A stretch of DNA of 64,000 nucleotides. Source: Diphasiastrum complanatum (taxonomy: Eukaryota > Streptophyta > Lycopodiopsida > Lycopodiales > Lycopodiaceae). The translations under genes and the position numbers were made by a program. Positions 18,933 through 30,120 of the stretch are shown here, piece by piece (the stretch's first letter is position 1; every line of letters starts with the position of its first letter). The notes under the pieces were generated by a model. The model had not been told where the DNA came from. It did no database searches and saw only the letters and a list, made by a program, of their open reading frames with translations. The stretch lies in the NCBI GenBank assembly GCA_029204225.1, contig CM055095.1, positions 11,811,506 through 11,875,505 of the forward strand. The letters are read 5' to 3'.

Positions 18933-21900
18933 ACCTGAAGGTTATGAGCATGGGCCCTCTCAACTAAATGAGATGGAGTGGTCAAACGGTTAGTTGTTAT
19001 ATTGGGAGGAACTATAGTATCTTTCCAAGGTCCAATCCCCACCACGTATTGACCAATATAGTTGAGATATTCATCAGATGTAATTTCTGCATAAGACTGC
19101 AAAAAAGAATTTGGAGGTGCTGTCAAAACATGAAGCATCTTCTGCAATCAAGTGAAACACCTTCCAAGGTCCATAGTTTTAATTCAATTAACATTGTCAT
19201 CTGGCATTTACCCAGAGTAATTCTGAATGTAAAAGTCAGGTTTTCACAATAAGATGCATAATCTCTGCAAAATGGTATAATAGACCTGGTATTGGCTTGG
19301 GAGGCAAGCAGTTTGTCTTTTTGTCAAAAAAAAATCTGCCAAACTTGGAACCAAATTTAAAGAAAACCTTCCAAAGGAAAGCAAGCAGGTTTTGTAGCTA
19401 TTACCAAGGAAGCATAAGCAAATGATCAAGATAGTAGCTTGTAAAACTACTAGCATAATAGATAATAATAATACCGGTGCTGTTCTAATGTGTTGTCATG
19501 TACTGCATGTAATTAGCCCATGATCTTGATAATTGCAATGCTAAATATAGCCAACGAGCTAAATTATATTACAATTAGTTGATAGGACAGTTAATAAGAT
19601 GGCTTCAGCAACCGCGCTATATTTGTAAATAGCGAGACTGTAATAATCGTTGTAAGACCCAGGCCCCAAACTCATGCTAGAGGCACAAAGGATCACTATG
19701 AATAGCTATTTTGAACTCCTACGTGTTCTTGAAGCTTCTCTTTGAGAGCTTTCTTGATGTAATTTGTATCTCATGTGCCTAAAATCACATGAGAACTTTA
19801 TCATGCTCTAGATTCAGGCCCTCCTATGTATTGAATGATCATTAATGATGAAGAATGCTACCCTACTTCACCTAATTTGGCAAAGTTCTGCTAGTTTTAT
19901 CTAGCTTCTTGGTTTCTTGATAATTTTCTTAGTTTCTTGTTTCGATATGCAAATTTGATGTTTGAGAAGGGATTAGATGTTTTAATGCTAAGATTGGCAC
20001 ATGACATGTGTACATTGTAATTAATATCCACTAATCAGCATTCTATTACCTCAAAATGACACTTTCACAATCTGACTTGAAGACCTTGTTACGAAGATTC
20101 GTATAACTGTTTTTGCATCATTACACATCATTCTCCTAGCCAAGGTACAAATCAAGTTTGAAAATTCAAAATACAAAACATTTAAAATTTAGATACATGT
20201 TTGAGACATTTGGGAAAATCCTCCAAATAATTTGAACCTTTCTACCTAACGGTCTAAGTAAAGTCATGTACAATAGAAGATGTATAGTAGAATAATCTTT
20301 GGTTTGCACAACATAGTTCCATATACAAGATAATAGGCTTATTGTCAACATAGATTGATTGTTCAACTATTATCACAAAGGTTAAAGACCCTAACCTCCA
20401 GAAACCTTGCTAAAATGAATTTTTTTTTTTTTTTTTGGGGGGGGGGGGATTATTAGCTGGATATCTTGGGAGAAGTAGTGCCTGAACTGTGGAAGGATTT
20501 TGAGCATTTTTTGGGAACCGTGTTTTGAATCTAGTAATGGAACCTTGCAAGCCCCTAATAAAGCCCCAAAATGTCAAAATTTAAAGGGTTTGGAACTATT
20601 AAAAGCACCATAAATATCTTAATACAGGGGTAGCGAAGATTCTTGAGCTCAAAACTTCCTTTTAGGCACTGGTGTCTACACCAAGCTGCAAACTGAATTC
20701 AGCGAAAAACAACTTGAAACGCTACTGAAAACCCAGCATTCAAAACTATTCTCTTCCTAAGAAACAGCAATTCATAACAATTGTCTTGAAAAAGGTAACT
20801 CGAAACCTGGCAAATCCGCAAGTCCTTTTGGTACTGAAAATCTAAAATTGCAGACTAAAAGTCTTGTACATGCAACGAAATTTCCTAGTCTGTGTAGACT
20901 ATTGAATGCGTAATGTTCCTGAATATTGACTATCTGAACATATGTATTTAACCTGGTTTGTATCTTGTGTTCGAACAGTGATATCGTCTATGAGGAAGAT
21001 TTTGGGAGAATCTGTAAGCATTGCTGCATAGATTAACGATGAAGGTGCAAACGACTGGATAAAGATAGGTTGTTGGCGCCATTTCTGGGACAAATATTTT
21101 CCTGTATAGCCATACTTCAACAAAGTTTCCACAAATATATCTTCTTGTTTCTTGTTATTCGGCCACTTAACCTGGAAGAATAGACCAAAAAAAGCTGAAG
21201 TTAAAGAGGCTGCAGATCTTCTCTGTCCACAGAATGCGGGCTTGAGAGATGAAGTGGCCCATGATTTTGACTTGTAACACACAAACTACTATGTAGTAAC
21301 ATTAAGATACAATAACGTTAAAACTATCAAATTAAAACTAAAGATCCACGTACATGCTTGTTGATAAATACAGGACTCTTGATCTCGGGATAGATCCCCA
21401 CAATTCGCGAAGCATTTAAAGCAATTTGTATATATTCCTCAAAAGTAATAATTTCAAATTTACCTGAGACATTGCCAACAAAAGGAGCATTTCAAAGAAC
21501 AAAAGAAGAAGACAGCGAAAGTTTTATATGATTTTCTATCTCCATCATGCTCAAATGCTGAGATCAGTCAAGCATGCTGACAAAATCAGTTTGTATGGCA
21601 GAGAAAAGTCCTACCATTGTAAATCTGGTCACGATAACTGAACCTTTGTCGAGCTCTCAGGGTCTTCAGCTCAGCAAGTGTAAAATCAACTATACCGCAT
21701 ATTAGACAAAGATGTAAGAAGATTATAACCAATCATTTTGAGCTTTTCCAGAGATTTTAAGAGATTTTCTTTGAAACCAATCATAATTTGGTATAATAAA
21801 GGTAGGTCTTACCTATGGACAAAACGATAGAATTTAGCATCAAATGCTGCTTGCTTCTTTGAAGCATGTCAGAAACTTTCAGGTAACACCTAGGGAGCCA

Positions 21901-23013
21901 GCAATGCATGATTCTGTTCAACCTAGCAACTTCGTAATGCTAAATTGTTTGTGAGAAAAACAGGCAAAGATAATCACCTGTGAACCAACCAGTGACAACA
22001 CTTCCTTCGACCTCATATGTAGCAATGCGATCAGCAAATTCAGGATGCTGTGCAACATCAGTGGTTGCATTAAGTGTAACATCATGAAAGCAGATAAGAT
22101 GTCCATCCTTAGTTGAAATAATATCTGTCTCAATAAAGTCTGCTCCTTCTTTGATGGCCCGCTGTACAAAACTTTTGCAAGTTACAAAAAAATTCCTTCC
22201 AAATTTCTTTGATTACCCCGATAAAAGAGATGGGAAAATCTACTCGTATTGCATGTTAGAACAAAACTATGATCAAACTTTGAAAGACGGCATCAAAAGA
22301 GTATGCTGTTTAAGAGCACTACTTCTAGCATGCCCTCAAACATCTGAACATATAGACATGCATCTTTCGCTTTCAAAATGCTCTAATATGCATACAATGA
22401 AACATATATCGCTACGTCCTTTTAACATTCCACTATTGTCAATACTGGCAGATGCACTATGATGTAAGCGTAAGGGCATACCCAGGATAATGAAGGCTAA
22501 AACCGACATAGTTTAGCCAATCAAGCAAAAGAAGCTTTACGGATGACTACATATCATCAGGCTAGTTCTTCAAACAAATTGCTTTAGACTGTACTGAGAG
22601 AGCCAAACGAACCACTAACAATGGACAAGCTAGCTTAAAGATGTCAAAGATGACACTAACATTAACATGGCAGCTGTTACAATTTCTCTCAAGCCCGACT
22701 ACTACAAAGGCAATTGACATTAACATTATCCAAAAACAAAGAATCATGCTCACAAGAATTCAACCATCCTCATACACACATAGCAAGGGATGAGAAACGT
22801 ACAATGTAAAGACAGAGTAAGTAGCTATTCACCAGGTAGGCTTGTCTTTTGAGTGTGGCAACTCACCAGGTAGGCTGCAGCAGTTTCCTCAGGATATTCA
22901 CCATTAGAACCTCGATGAGCAATATTGTATGGACGTTCTGTCTGCAATTGATCTTTCCCCAAATGGTGTCTTGCACTCCATGCACTTGTTACACATATTG
23001 CCAAGAGGCACAT
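18526..23013 (-). CDS. Glycerophosphodiester phosphodiesterase, GDPD5/6 type, seven exons
   Basis: The enzyme hydrolyses glycerophosphodiesters to glycerol-3-phosphate and an alcohol (EC 3.1.4.46), a step in phospholipid recycling. Exons: 22867-23013, 21978-22161, 21615-21689, 21354-21463, 20953-21171, 18935-19096, 18526-18768. All six introns are GT-AG and phases agree, giving 1140 bp, 379 aa. A short hydrophobic N-terminus (residues 1-14, CLLAICVTSAWSA) looks like a signal peptide, suggesting secretion or vacuolar sorting. Catalytic residues of the GDPD barrel are present: H33-R34 (NIAHRG), E60 and D62 (FIETDI), H75 (CFHD) and E162/K164 (YPEIK). The C-terminal half keeps the plant-specific blocks FIQSFAP, VGIGPWKDTIVP, VHPYTYRNE and GVDGLFTDF. 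The ATG at 23013 is the only in-frame start after an upstream stop at 23056, unless an earlier exon exists. No stops or shifts, so probably functional. Confidence 0.93.
18842..18930. repeat. Compound (TG)n(GA)n microsatellite in GDPD intron 6
   Basis: About 19 TG units, with one interruption, pass straight into 26 GA units. On the coding strand it reads (TC)n(AC)n and starts only four bases after the GT donor (GTGATC at 18934), filling over half of this 166-bp intron. Confidence 0.95.
20420..20448. repeat. T17 G12 homopolymer junction in GDPD intron 5
   Basis: Seventeen T are followed by twelve G inside the 1856-bp fifth intron (19097-20952). The rest of that intron has no recognisable element. 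Confidence 0.9.
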
Positions 23014-23486
23014 AAATAGATTCACTGCACATAATACAACCAAAGCTGAGATTGGTCAGAGCCAACAAACTAGAAATGCACAAACATGACCTCAATTGAT
23101 GCAATCCTACAGATAAACCAGATTTTTCTCATGAGCACAAGCACAAAATTCTCCACTACGCAACTGCAGCAAGTCAATCAAAGCTAGTTCTTCTACACAA
23201 GCAAACACATCCACAAATTTCATACGACTCCCCGCAAAATTAACTTCTATCAGAGCTCTATCAGCTGTCATGGCCGCCTTTGATCTTAAGGTGGAACTTC
23301 TATCATAACTCTATCAGCTGTAGCAGCTGCCTTTGATCTTGAGATGGATGTAATGACAGCTTCTCTTCAAGGAGATCTTGAACAAATCGACACGTTGCAG
23401 CCAGAACGTTTTGAAGTTAAGGGTAAAAAGATTTGGTGTGCAGATCCAAGAAGAAGTTTTCATGGTGCAGGAAAGGAATGGGCCTT

Positions 23487-23849
23487 TCATCTTTGAGAAC
23501 TTGAAATTTGCATAAGCAGGTGTTTTATGCCTGAAAGGGTGGGGTGGGGGGGGAACATAAGCATTATGGCTATATTTAGGTGCATCCGAGTAGAGAAGAG
23601 CATAGTGTGGAAGATTCTATTGTCCAGGCCAAGATCTTTCTTAAACTGCAACACTTGATCTGATCTTTGCAGGCCTTCATGATTGAGATTTGTGTCATTT
23701 GGATCTACAATGGTAACCCATGAAACAGAAGATAGGCAGTTATCTTCCGAGCCATTAGCACCCACACGTGTCACCGAGATAACGACGCTCAGACTAAACA
23801 AAATGATAACGCCTTTCCATATTGCCCAGAATGCATCTACCTTCCTCAT
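23487..23849 (-). CDS. Hypothetical 120-aa frame with N-terminal hydrophobic segment
   Basis: A true ATG frame, same strand as the GDPD gene and 470 bp upstream of its intact part. Residues 11-28 (WKGVIILFSLSVVISVTR) would serve as a signal peptide or membrane anchor. A polar stretch follows (NGSEDNCLSSVSWVTIVDPN). The C-terminal third looks non-coding. It may be a first exon of the GDPD gene or of a separate gene; no clear donor joins it in frame to 22867-23055. The product is not recognised. Confidence 0.3.
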   Translation of the reverse strand: MRKVDAFWAIWKGVIILFSLSVVISVTRVGANGSEDNCLSSVSWVTIVDPNDTNLNHEGLQRSDQVLQFKKDLGLDNRIFHTMLFSTRMHLNIAIMLMFPPHPTLSGIKHLLMQISSSQR

Positions 23850-24812
23850 GTCAAGCCTGCATTAAAAGCTGCTACAGCTACTATTGCTACTAAACCTAGC
23901 GGAACGCAACAGCTTCCAGCTTCCAGCTTCCAAACTTCTATATCCGCAATAAAAGCGTATGCTCTATTCCAAGCTAAAAGGCTCTACAAGAGCATTGAAC
24001 ATTGAAGTTGCTGAGACCATTGAAAATTCGGATTCTCCAAACCCTAAAGACTGTCCTGACAAAGATGCACTAAAAAACTTTGAGGATGCTTGGTGTGGTT
24101 CTGGGAAGTAAAGGATGCACTAGATGAGGTAGGTTTTTTGCATGGTACTTCAAATTGAAGGAAATGAGATTGTTGGTGTCAATGTTCATTGGTGCCACTC
24201 CATCGGTCTAGCTCAAAACTTATGTGCAAGACCATTGGTCAAATTAGAACCTCCGCATTGTGATGATGTAGTGCCTTGACGAGCCATAAATGATTCTTAC
24301 ATAAAATGTTAATGAAAGTCCTTTTAAGGGTCTCCAAAACAATATAAGTAGGATGTTTGATTTTGTTTTTATTTTCTCTATGCAGTAGAAAGACCAAGAA
24401 GAAGTGAGGAGAGTTTTAGTACTGACAAAGGTTTAGGTTGTTGGGAAGTAAAACTTGGATATGTGGTGTTAGTGGTAGAAGACCTTTCGGACTCTGTCTT
24501 AATCCAATTCTTTTTTCATGTTTTCTTTGAGCGATTTTTGTTTATAGATTTCATCTCTTTAGTTGTTCTTGACAAAAAATATGTTTCTGAGCAAATGACT
24601 CTTATGCTGTATTTTAGGGTCAACCAACTTGGGAGTTTTCATTTGTATCAAATGCTCAAGTGTACATCGTGGTTTGTATGTTATGCTGCATTTTAACTCG
24701 ACCAAGCTCAGAGTTTTCATTTGCAAATTGTATCAAATACTTAGATGTACATTATGGTTTGGGGTTACATATTTCCTAAGTATGTTTGCATTTATGCTCT
24801 TAAACTACGTGT

Positions 24813-24857
<45 letters not shown>

Positions 24858-25140
24858 CATTGTTAAGATCCAAGATTTTCAACTATTGTTTTTGGGTCAG
24901 TGCATTTGTTGTAAGCACAGTCCGTATATTTGGAGTGCTCATAACGAATGAGCATTAGTTTTTTAGCACATCTTTTCAACTTTTGTTATAAAGTTAAGAA
25001 ATCATGTTATAAGAACCTTAAATTTTTGCAGCAATCATGTACATTGTTGAGTCTAACTGAGGATACTTCAGAAAGATACAGGTTTTGAAGGCTAGAGAAA
25101 GATCCAGGTCCAAATTGCCCGTCAACTGTGTTGTATCTCC
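23850..25140. other. Spacer, no gene recognised
   Basis: Short frames only. A (GA)19 microsatellite lies at 24816-24853. A CAACT(T/C)GG...GAGTTTTCATTTG...TATCAAAT(G/A)CT block of about 80-100 bp repeats near 24626 and 24700, an imperfect tandem pair. Confidence 0.4.
24816..24853. repeat. (GA)19 microsatellite
   Basis: Uninterrupted GA dinucleotides in spacer. Confidence 0.95.
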
Positions 25141-25144
25141 ATAT

Positions 25145-25360
25145 TGTACAAACCTACTTTACAATACCTGTTGGGTGGACCTCCCGCACAACACCTGCCA
25201 TACAACACCTACAATATAGTTGTACAGTATGGTACAAAATTGTTGTATGGGGTCCTAAAACCCTGTATGGTACGGTACAAACTTGATGTACGACCCATCG
25301 ATATAACACAGTACGACCCTGTTGTACAGTATGGTACGAACCTATTGTACGAGTTTAAAC
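25145..25360. repeat. Degenerate repeats built on GTACAGTATGGTAC
   Basis: TTGTACAGTATGGTACRAA occurs at about 25219 and 25323, with a related CTGTATGGTACGGTAC at about 25262 and several shorter TACAACACC pieces. Periods are irregular. No gene is implied. Confidence 0.6.
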
Positions 25361-27199
25361 TTACAGAGGGTTTCATGAGCTCATTCAAGCCAACTGATAT
25401 GTAAGAGGGTGGAAGAATCTATATGGAGCATGCAAATAGAAGGGAGAATGTGAGGGATGAAGACATGTTAGGAAGAAAGCATGGAAACATGAAATTAGAG
25501 TTAGTACATGGGGCTTTTTAGATGAAATAGAGTTGTGTGTGCTCCAATTGTGTTTGGCTCCCAATTTGCATGATAATCAATCGCCATCATATTCACACAT
25601 CTAAGTTTGAAGCTATGGAATCTATGGGATAGTTGCCTATCCCAACGTCCTGAAGAGTTGAGTAACCCTAATGCACACACACACACCCTCCATAAACACA
25701 CACATGGCACACACACATACACACACTTTCAGCTCATCAAACAGCAGCATGAAAAAAAAATAATATAGTACAAAAAAAGTAAAGGCTAAAAGTTTGCTTA
25801 CTGCTAGATCTGTGAGCCTTCATAATCAACATGAAGGTGTATCGCAGTCTGATGTCAATATATTATCACATCAGTAATCTATTTAATAATCATGTATTGA
25901 AATGATCTCACATTTGGATCTCATATCATCATCTATTCCAATAAACGTCAACGTTTTTTTTGCAGTTGGTGAATATTATTGTTTGTTTTTGCTACACTTT
26001 CCACCTAGGAGAATGTACCTTCAAGTTTGGAGCGGCTCTTATTGTTGCAAGTATTTAGATGTAGGCATATGACTGTACACGATCACTTTGGTGAATGCCA
26101 AAGTTTAAACTCTGTATACAACTGTAGAGGCCTGCAGTCAAAACCCTTAACCAATTAGAGTCTATCCCAACTTGAAGGTTCTGCATTCTCCTAGGTGGAA
26201 GTTGTAGCATAGCACGTGTCACACAACAAATAGACATAGTTTGGGAGCGGTCTGCAAGGAAGGTTTGCCGGGATCTATATCATCACCTTATTTGATGACA
26301 AACTCCGACCATTGAATCCAGTCAACAAACGTGTCAGTTTCTTATGTCAGTAATATTGGTGAGTGATACAATGTTTAGGTCCTATATGAATCATTTTTGA
26401 CATCATCTGATAAGTTGAAATGTGGGGTCGTATAGCAATATGTGCACATAAATGATCCAAACAAGGAGCAAAGCAGTCGTGTGCATATTATGATGGCTAA
26501 GGTGAGGCCATGTTTTATTGTGTTGTTTTTTATATATGTGATTTTTTTCTCATTTATAGTTGTTACTTCAAGTGTCTTTCGAATGAGAGTCATGTCTAGC
26601 GGAGTTCAAAGTCCACTCTACTTTGATGAGAAGTCTGCACACATGAAACAACTTGAAAGTTATACAAGGATGAGGTGGCCGAGTTGTCTCAGGTAACATA
26701 AATCATTGTTGTTGCAGGTTTCTTAAGCATATTTTGACCACTGTGTGGAGTCACCTAATAAGCATGTAATAACTATAGGAAATTCAGTTGTAGATATTTT
26801 TGTATATCAAACTTTGAAAACTTCTTCTAATAATTGTAATCTATCAATCAGATCAATCTGTATCAACGTTATCACGCACAACAAGCTGAAGTAATAACTT
26901 CATGCAATTGTACTCATTTGTTGATAATAATCAGAGTGTGATTTGTCCTACTGATGTTATTGGTCATTGCGCATTTGTTTGAATCCATCGTTTGAACTAT
27001 TTTGCTGCTAACTGTTGCGTTTCCATCTAGCTCGCTCCCAGCTTCCGCACAACCCACTGGTTTCCGACACCTACAAGCATCTATTCGACGAAGGGGACGC
27101 AGTGGGCACGGTGCTAGGCACGGGAACCGAGAGGGGAGCGAGAAAACTTGGATTCCAGGTTTTTCTTGCCTACACATCTTAATTTCCATGATTGTTCAG
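25361..27199. other. Spacer; possible exon remnant near 27020-27155
   Basis: No supported gene. A CA-rich tract lies at 25672-25730. At about 27025-27150 the plus strand encodes DTYKHLFDEGDAVGTVLGTG and a short continuation, with better amino-acid complexity than its surroundings and a CATCTAG acceptor-like sequence just before it. It may be an exon remnant, but no partner exon was found. Confidence 0.25.
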
Positions 27200-27625
27200 A
27201 ACTAGCTATAGGTGTAAGATTGAAGCGAATAAAGTGCTACACTGTGTTTCCTCATGCCTATAGGAATGCCTACAACGTCAGTTTAGGCCGTTACGGCACG
27301 TAGAAGAAATTATGAGAGTGGTGTCCTCTTTTGGTGTTTTTTTTGGCCCTTCTTGTGAAATAAGGCTATAGGTGTCCAATTGAGGTGCCATTAGTTGCCA
27401 CACTTTGTTTTTAAATGCCTAAAGAACGCCAAGAGTGTCGGTTTATGCCTGTAATGCACGTAGATCAATTTATGAACTCGCTTTTTGGTGTCTTTTTTAG
27501 CCCTAATCTATGGAATGAGTTGTATTTTTCTGATCAATGTGTCATAAGATGCTAGACTGTGTTTTCCAATGTCCACAATAGTGTTGAAACTCTCTTTTGG
27601 CCCATACGACACAGTTTTAGGGTTT
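27200..27625. repeat. Three degenerate tandem units of about 145-160 bp
   Basis: Each unit runs: GGCTATAGGTGT-like start, a ...CAC(A/T)(C/T)TTGTTTT core, ATGCCTA...GCC, a GTGTC(G)GTTTA(T/G)GCC block, GCACGTAGA, then TTTTGGTGT(C/T)TTTTTT(A/G)GCCC. Units begin near 27203, 27362 and 27505; the third is the least complete. Confidence 0.6.
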
Positions 27626-27682
27626 TTCAAACCAAAAACGCATTTCTGAACGTGTTTCTAGACGCGTACATGATGTATCTAC

Positions 27683-27690
<8 letters not shown>

Positions 27691-27750
<60 letters not shown>
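27691..27750. repeat. (ATCT)n(TA)n microsatellite
   Basis: Four ATCT units pass into about 22 TA units, ending just before the LTR fragment at 27765. Confidence 0.95.
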
Positions 27751-27752
<2 letters not shown>

Positions 27753-27758
<6 letters not shown>

Positions 27759-27972
27759 CATAGATGTTATGTATTTATATTCCTGCCTCAGTGTGAACAC
27801 GTTAGACTTGTAAATTTGTAAATATTAATGGCTCACACCGGCTTGTGGTGTTTTGTAAATATATGTATCATAGATGTTATGTATTTATATTCCTGCCTCA
27901 GTGTGAACACTTTAGACTTGTAAATTTGTAAATATTAATGGCTCACACCGGCCTGTGGTGTTTTGTAAAAAT
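27753..27972. repeat. Tandem 110-bp duplication across an LTR edge
   Basis: Units 27753-27862 and 27863-27972 are nearly identical. Each contains 12 bp of flanking sequence (ATGTATCATAGA) plus the first 98 bp of an LTR starting TGTTATGTATTTATATTCC. Confidence 0.9.
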
Positions 27973-28107
27973 GTAAATAGCAGGTTTCTGGTAACTTGTT
28001 GTCCTGCTTATATTTGGTATAGGGTACTGGGTCTTAATTTAGAGGCTGTTGGACTGACCTCCTAAAAAGTAGGAGAGTTGACTGGTCAACGGGACACGTG
28101 TCATATG
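27765..28107 (+). mobile_element. Gypsy element 2-type LTR fragment, plus orientation
   Basis: It matches, in inverted orientation, the LTR at 36449-36685. The shared stretch runs from TGTTATGTATTTATATTCC through TGACCTCCTAAAAAGTAGGA to GACACGTGTCATATGCTC, where it stops at 28107. The first 110 bp are duplicated here. There is no body of the element beside it. Confidence 0.85.
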
Positions 28108-28109
28108 CT

Positions 28110-28260
28110 CGTACAAGGCCATCTTTTTCAACCTTTCTCCACCATTGCTGTGCCGATTCCTGTAACCGATAGGTGGCTTCAGCAATCATTTCTGACTCAT
28201 CCGAAACTCCATTAGCAGTCACAATATGACCTAGATACTCAATTTCTGTCACAAGCCAGT
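28110..28260 (-). pseudogene. Chimeric gypsy scrap: RT thumb joined to gag
   Basis: On the minus strand, an RT piece (EIEYLGHIVTANGVS) is followed within ten codons by a gag piece (AEATYRLQESAQQWWRKV). In an intact element gag lies thousands of bases upstream of this RT segment, so the order is reversed. Both pieces are under 80 bp. Confidence 0.6.
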
Positions 28261-28444
28261 CCCTCCAAGCTCGTGAGTCCTAGAAGCCGGTGTGTAGAAT
28301 GAACCTCCCAACCATAGGCACCCCCTCCTTGAGTCCATCTACCTGCTATTCCCGTCAACTGGCACATGGCATCCACCTGTGGGTGATCAGTCCACTTGGC
28401 ATGCCTAGCCCCTGTGACCTGTGAATACTGAGTGACTCATAGGG
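28261..28444. other. Unassigned stretch beside LTR 1
   Basis: No frame or motif recognised. It may be part of the LTR of gypsy element 1, whose left edge I could fix only by the short match to 33361. Confidence 0.3.
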
Positions 28445-28724
28445 TACCACCGTGCCCCGCCAAAGACCTGTGACCCTCTTGGTCATCTCGACTACTTGCC
28501 GGCTAGCATCTCGTCACTGACGGCTAGGGTCCCGACTGTCAAGACACACCGCATCTCTGACAACTTGTGAGGCGGCCACACCGGGTCACTGCTCGTGACG
28601 CACCGGTCCCAACTTGGGACTGATGTCCTCCTCGGTCACTGGCCCTTGCCAATACTTGGCCTCAGGCCCTCAGGTGACCGGCCGTGCCAAGGTCATGATA
28701 GAGTCGCGTAACTGGACTCTAACA
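28445..28724 (-). mobile_element. 3' LTR of gypsy element 1
   Basis: On the minus strand it begins TGTTAGAGTCCAG right after a polypurine tract (GAGGAGGGAAGG, 28727-28739) and close to the pol stop at 28746. Its far end (GGCGGGGCACGG) matches the remnant at 33361-33411 to the right of gag. The 5' copy there is cut to about 50 bp, so age cannot be estimated from LTR divergence. Confidence 0.7.
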
Positions 28725-28726
28725 AT

Positions 28727-28739
28727 CCTTCCCTCCTCT
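28727..28739 (-). other. Polypurine tract of gypsy element 1
   Basis: Reads AGAGGAGGGAAGGA on the minus strand between the chromodomain stop codon and the LTR. Confidence 0.75.
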
Positions 28740-28745
28740 GGCAAG

Positions 28746-30120
28746 TCATCGGTCCTCAATGACAAACTCTGGGTAAGACTTCTGCAACGCCTGTCGCGTC
28801 TCCCAAGTAGCATCTGACAACGGATGCCCTTTCCAAGTTACTAGATACTCTTGAAGGAGATGATTCCGCAATCGTCGCTCCCTTTGATCTAGAATTTTGT
28901 CTGGCCCATAACCTGTGGTATCTTTCTCCTCAAGAGACACTAGACCTTCCACCAGACTATCGCCATCATGCAAACATTTCTTCAGTTTGCTAACATGGAA
29001 TACTGGATGCACCTTGCATCCAATAGGTAGTTGTAGCTTATAAGCTACTTGGCTCACCTTCTGAATAATCAACCATGGTCCACAATACCTAGGAGATAAC
29101 TTGGCGCACTTTCATGTGCGTAGCACCTTCGACTTCGAAGGGACTAGTAAATACACCCAATCTCCATTCTCAAATTCCTGATAGGTACGGTTCTCACGAG
29201 CATAACTCTCTGCCCTAGCTACAGCTTTGGACAAGTTATCTCGTGCCAACTCTAGCTTCTGCTGCATCTGAGCCAAAAACTCTACAGCACTAGGTACCCT
29301 ATGCGGAATTCCTATGATTGCAGGACTCAGTGGCCTGAAACCATAATTGAGCTCAAATGGACTCAATCCAGTGGACGCATGTCTTTTATCATTGTACGCG
29401 AACTCCAATAGCGGTAAATGCTTTACCCAGTCTGTTTGCGTACTACTCACATATGCCCTAAGCATATCTTCCAAGATCTAATTCACTCGCTCTGTCTGGC
29501 CATCCGTCTGAGGATGCTCAGAGCTACTCATCCGCAACTGTGTTCCCAACTTGGCGAACACCTCAATCCAGAAATTTCCCGTAAACTTGGGATCCCTGTC
29601 AGAAACTATGGACTTCGGAAGACCATGTAACTTGACAATATTCTGAATAAACAACTCAGCCACTTGCAGGAGCTGTGACCTTCTTGGTCGTTGCGATGAA
29701 ATGAGCCATCTTGGAAAACCTGTCTACCACTACCCGGAATTGAATCCATTCTGGGCTTGGGTAGCCCAACAATAAAATTCATAGAGATGCTTGGGTAGCC
29801 CGGAGGACTTACTCTCTCCTTGTTCACCTGACAAGTCGTGCAACGCTGGACATGTTCTCTTACATCCCGCTGCAATGGCCAGAAATAATGCCTTCTCAAA
29901 AGCTCACTGGTCTTATCAATACCAGGGTGCAGGGACATTCATGGCATTCATGAAGTATCTTACGACGAAGATACTTCACGTCTGGCACTTTCTCAATAAC
30001 ATACCATCCTTCACGGTGTATGTTAAATATGTACTGGTGTGTGCCTCTACGGAAGCGACAGCCTCGACTGACTCTTCCGTTTGGTCGACTACCTTGCGCG
30101 CATTAGGCCACACACGCTGA
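28746..30120 (-). pseudogene. Gypsy element 1 integrase with chromodomain
   Basis: Integrase inserts the DNA copy; its C-terminal chromodomain is thought to steer insertion to marked chromatin. Minus-strand order: zinc-binding part (HPGIDKTSELLRRHYFW, CTTC), then the core, whose first catalytic Asp is Asn (SISMNFIVGLP) and which then shifts frame. The second Asp is kept (VSDRDPKFTG), as is the Glu (HPQTDGQTERVN), followed by a stop at 29478. The frame continues to FELNYGFRPLSP and the GPWLIIQ/VHPVFHVSKLKK tail. The chromodomain is complete (ILDQRERRLRNHLLQEYLVTW then ATWE). At least four stops or shifts make it inactive. Confidence 0.9.

Noticed and set aside
18753-19147. Arg-Glu and His-Thr/Leu-Ser repeat proteins
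   Set aside because: Translations of the TG/GA microsatellite in GDPD intron 6. The real coding part is only 18935-19096.
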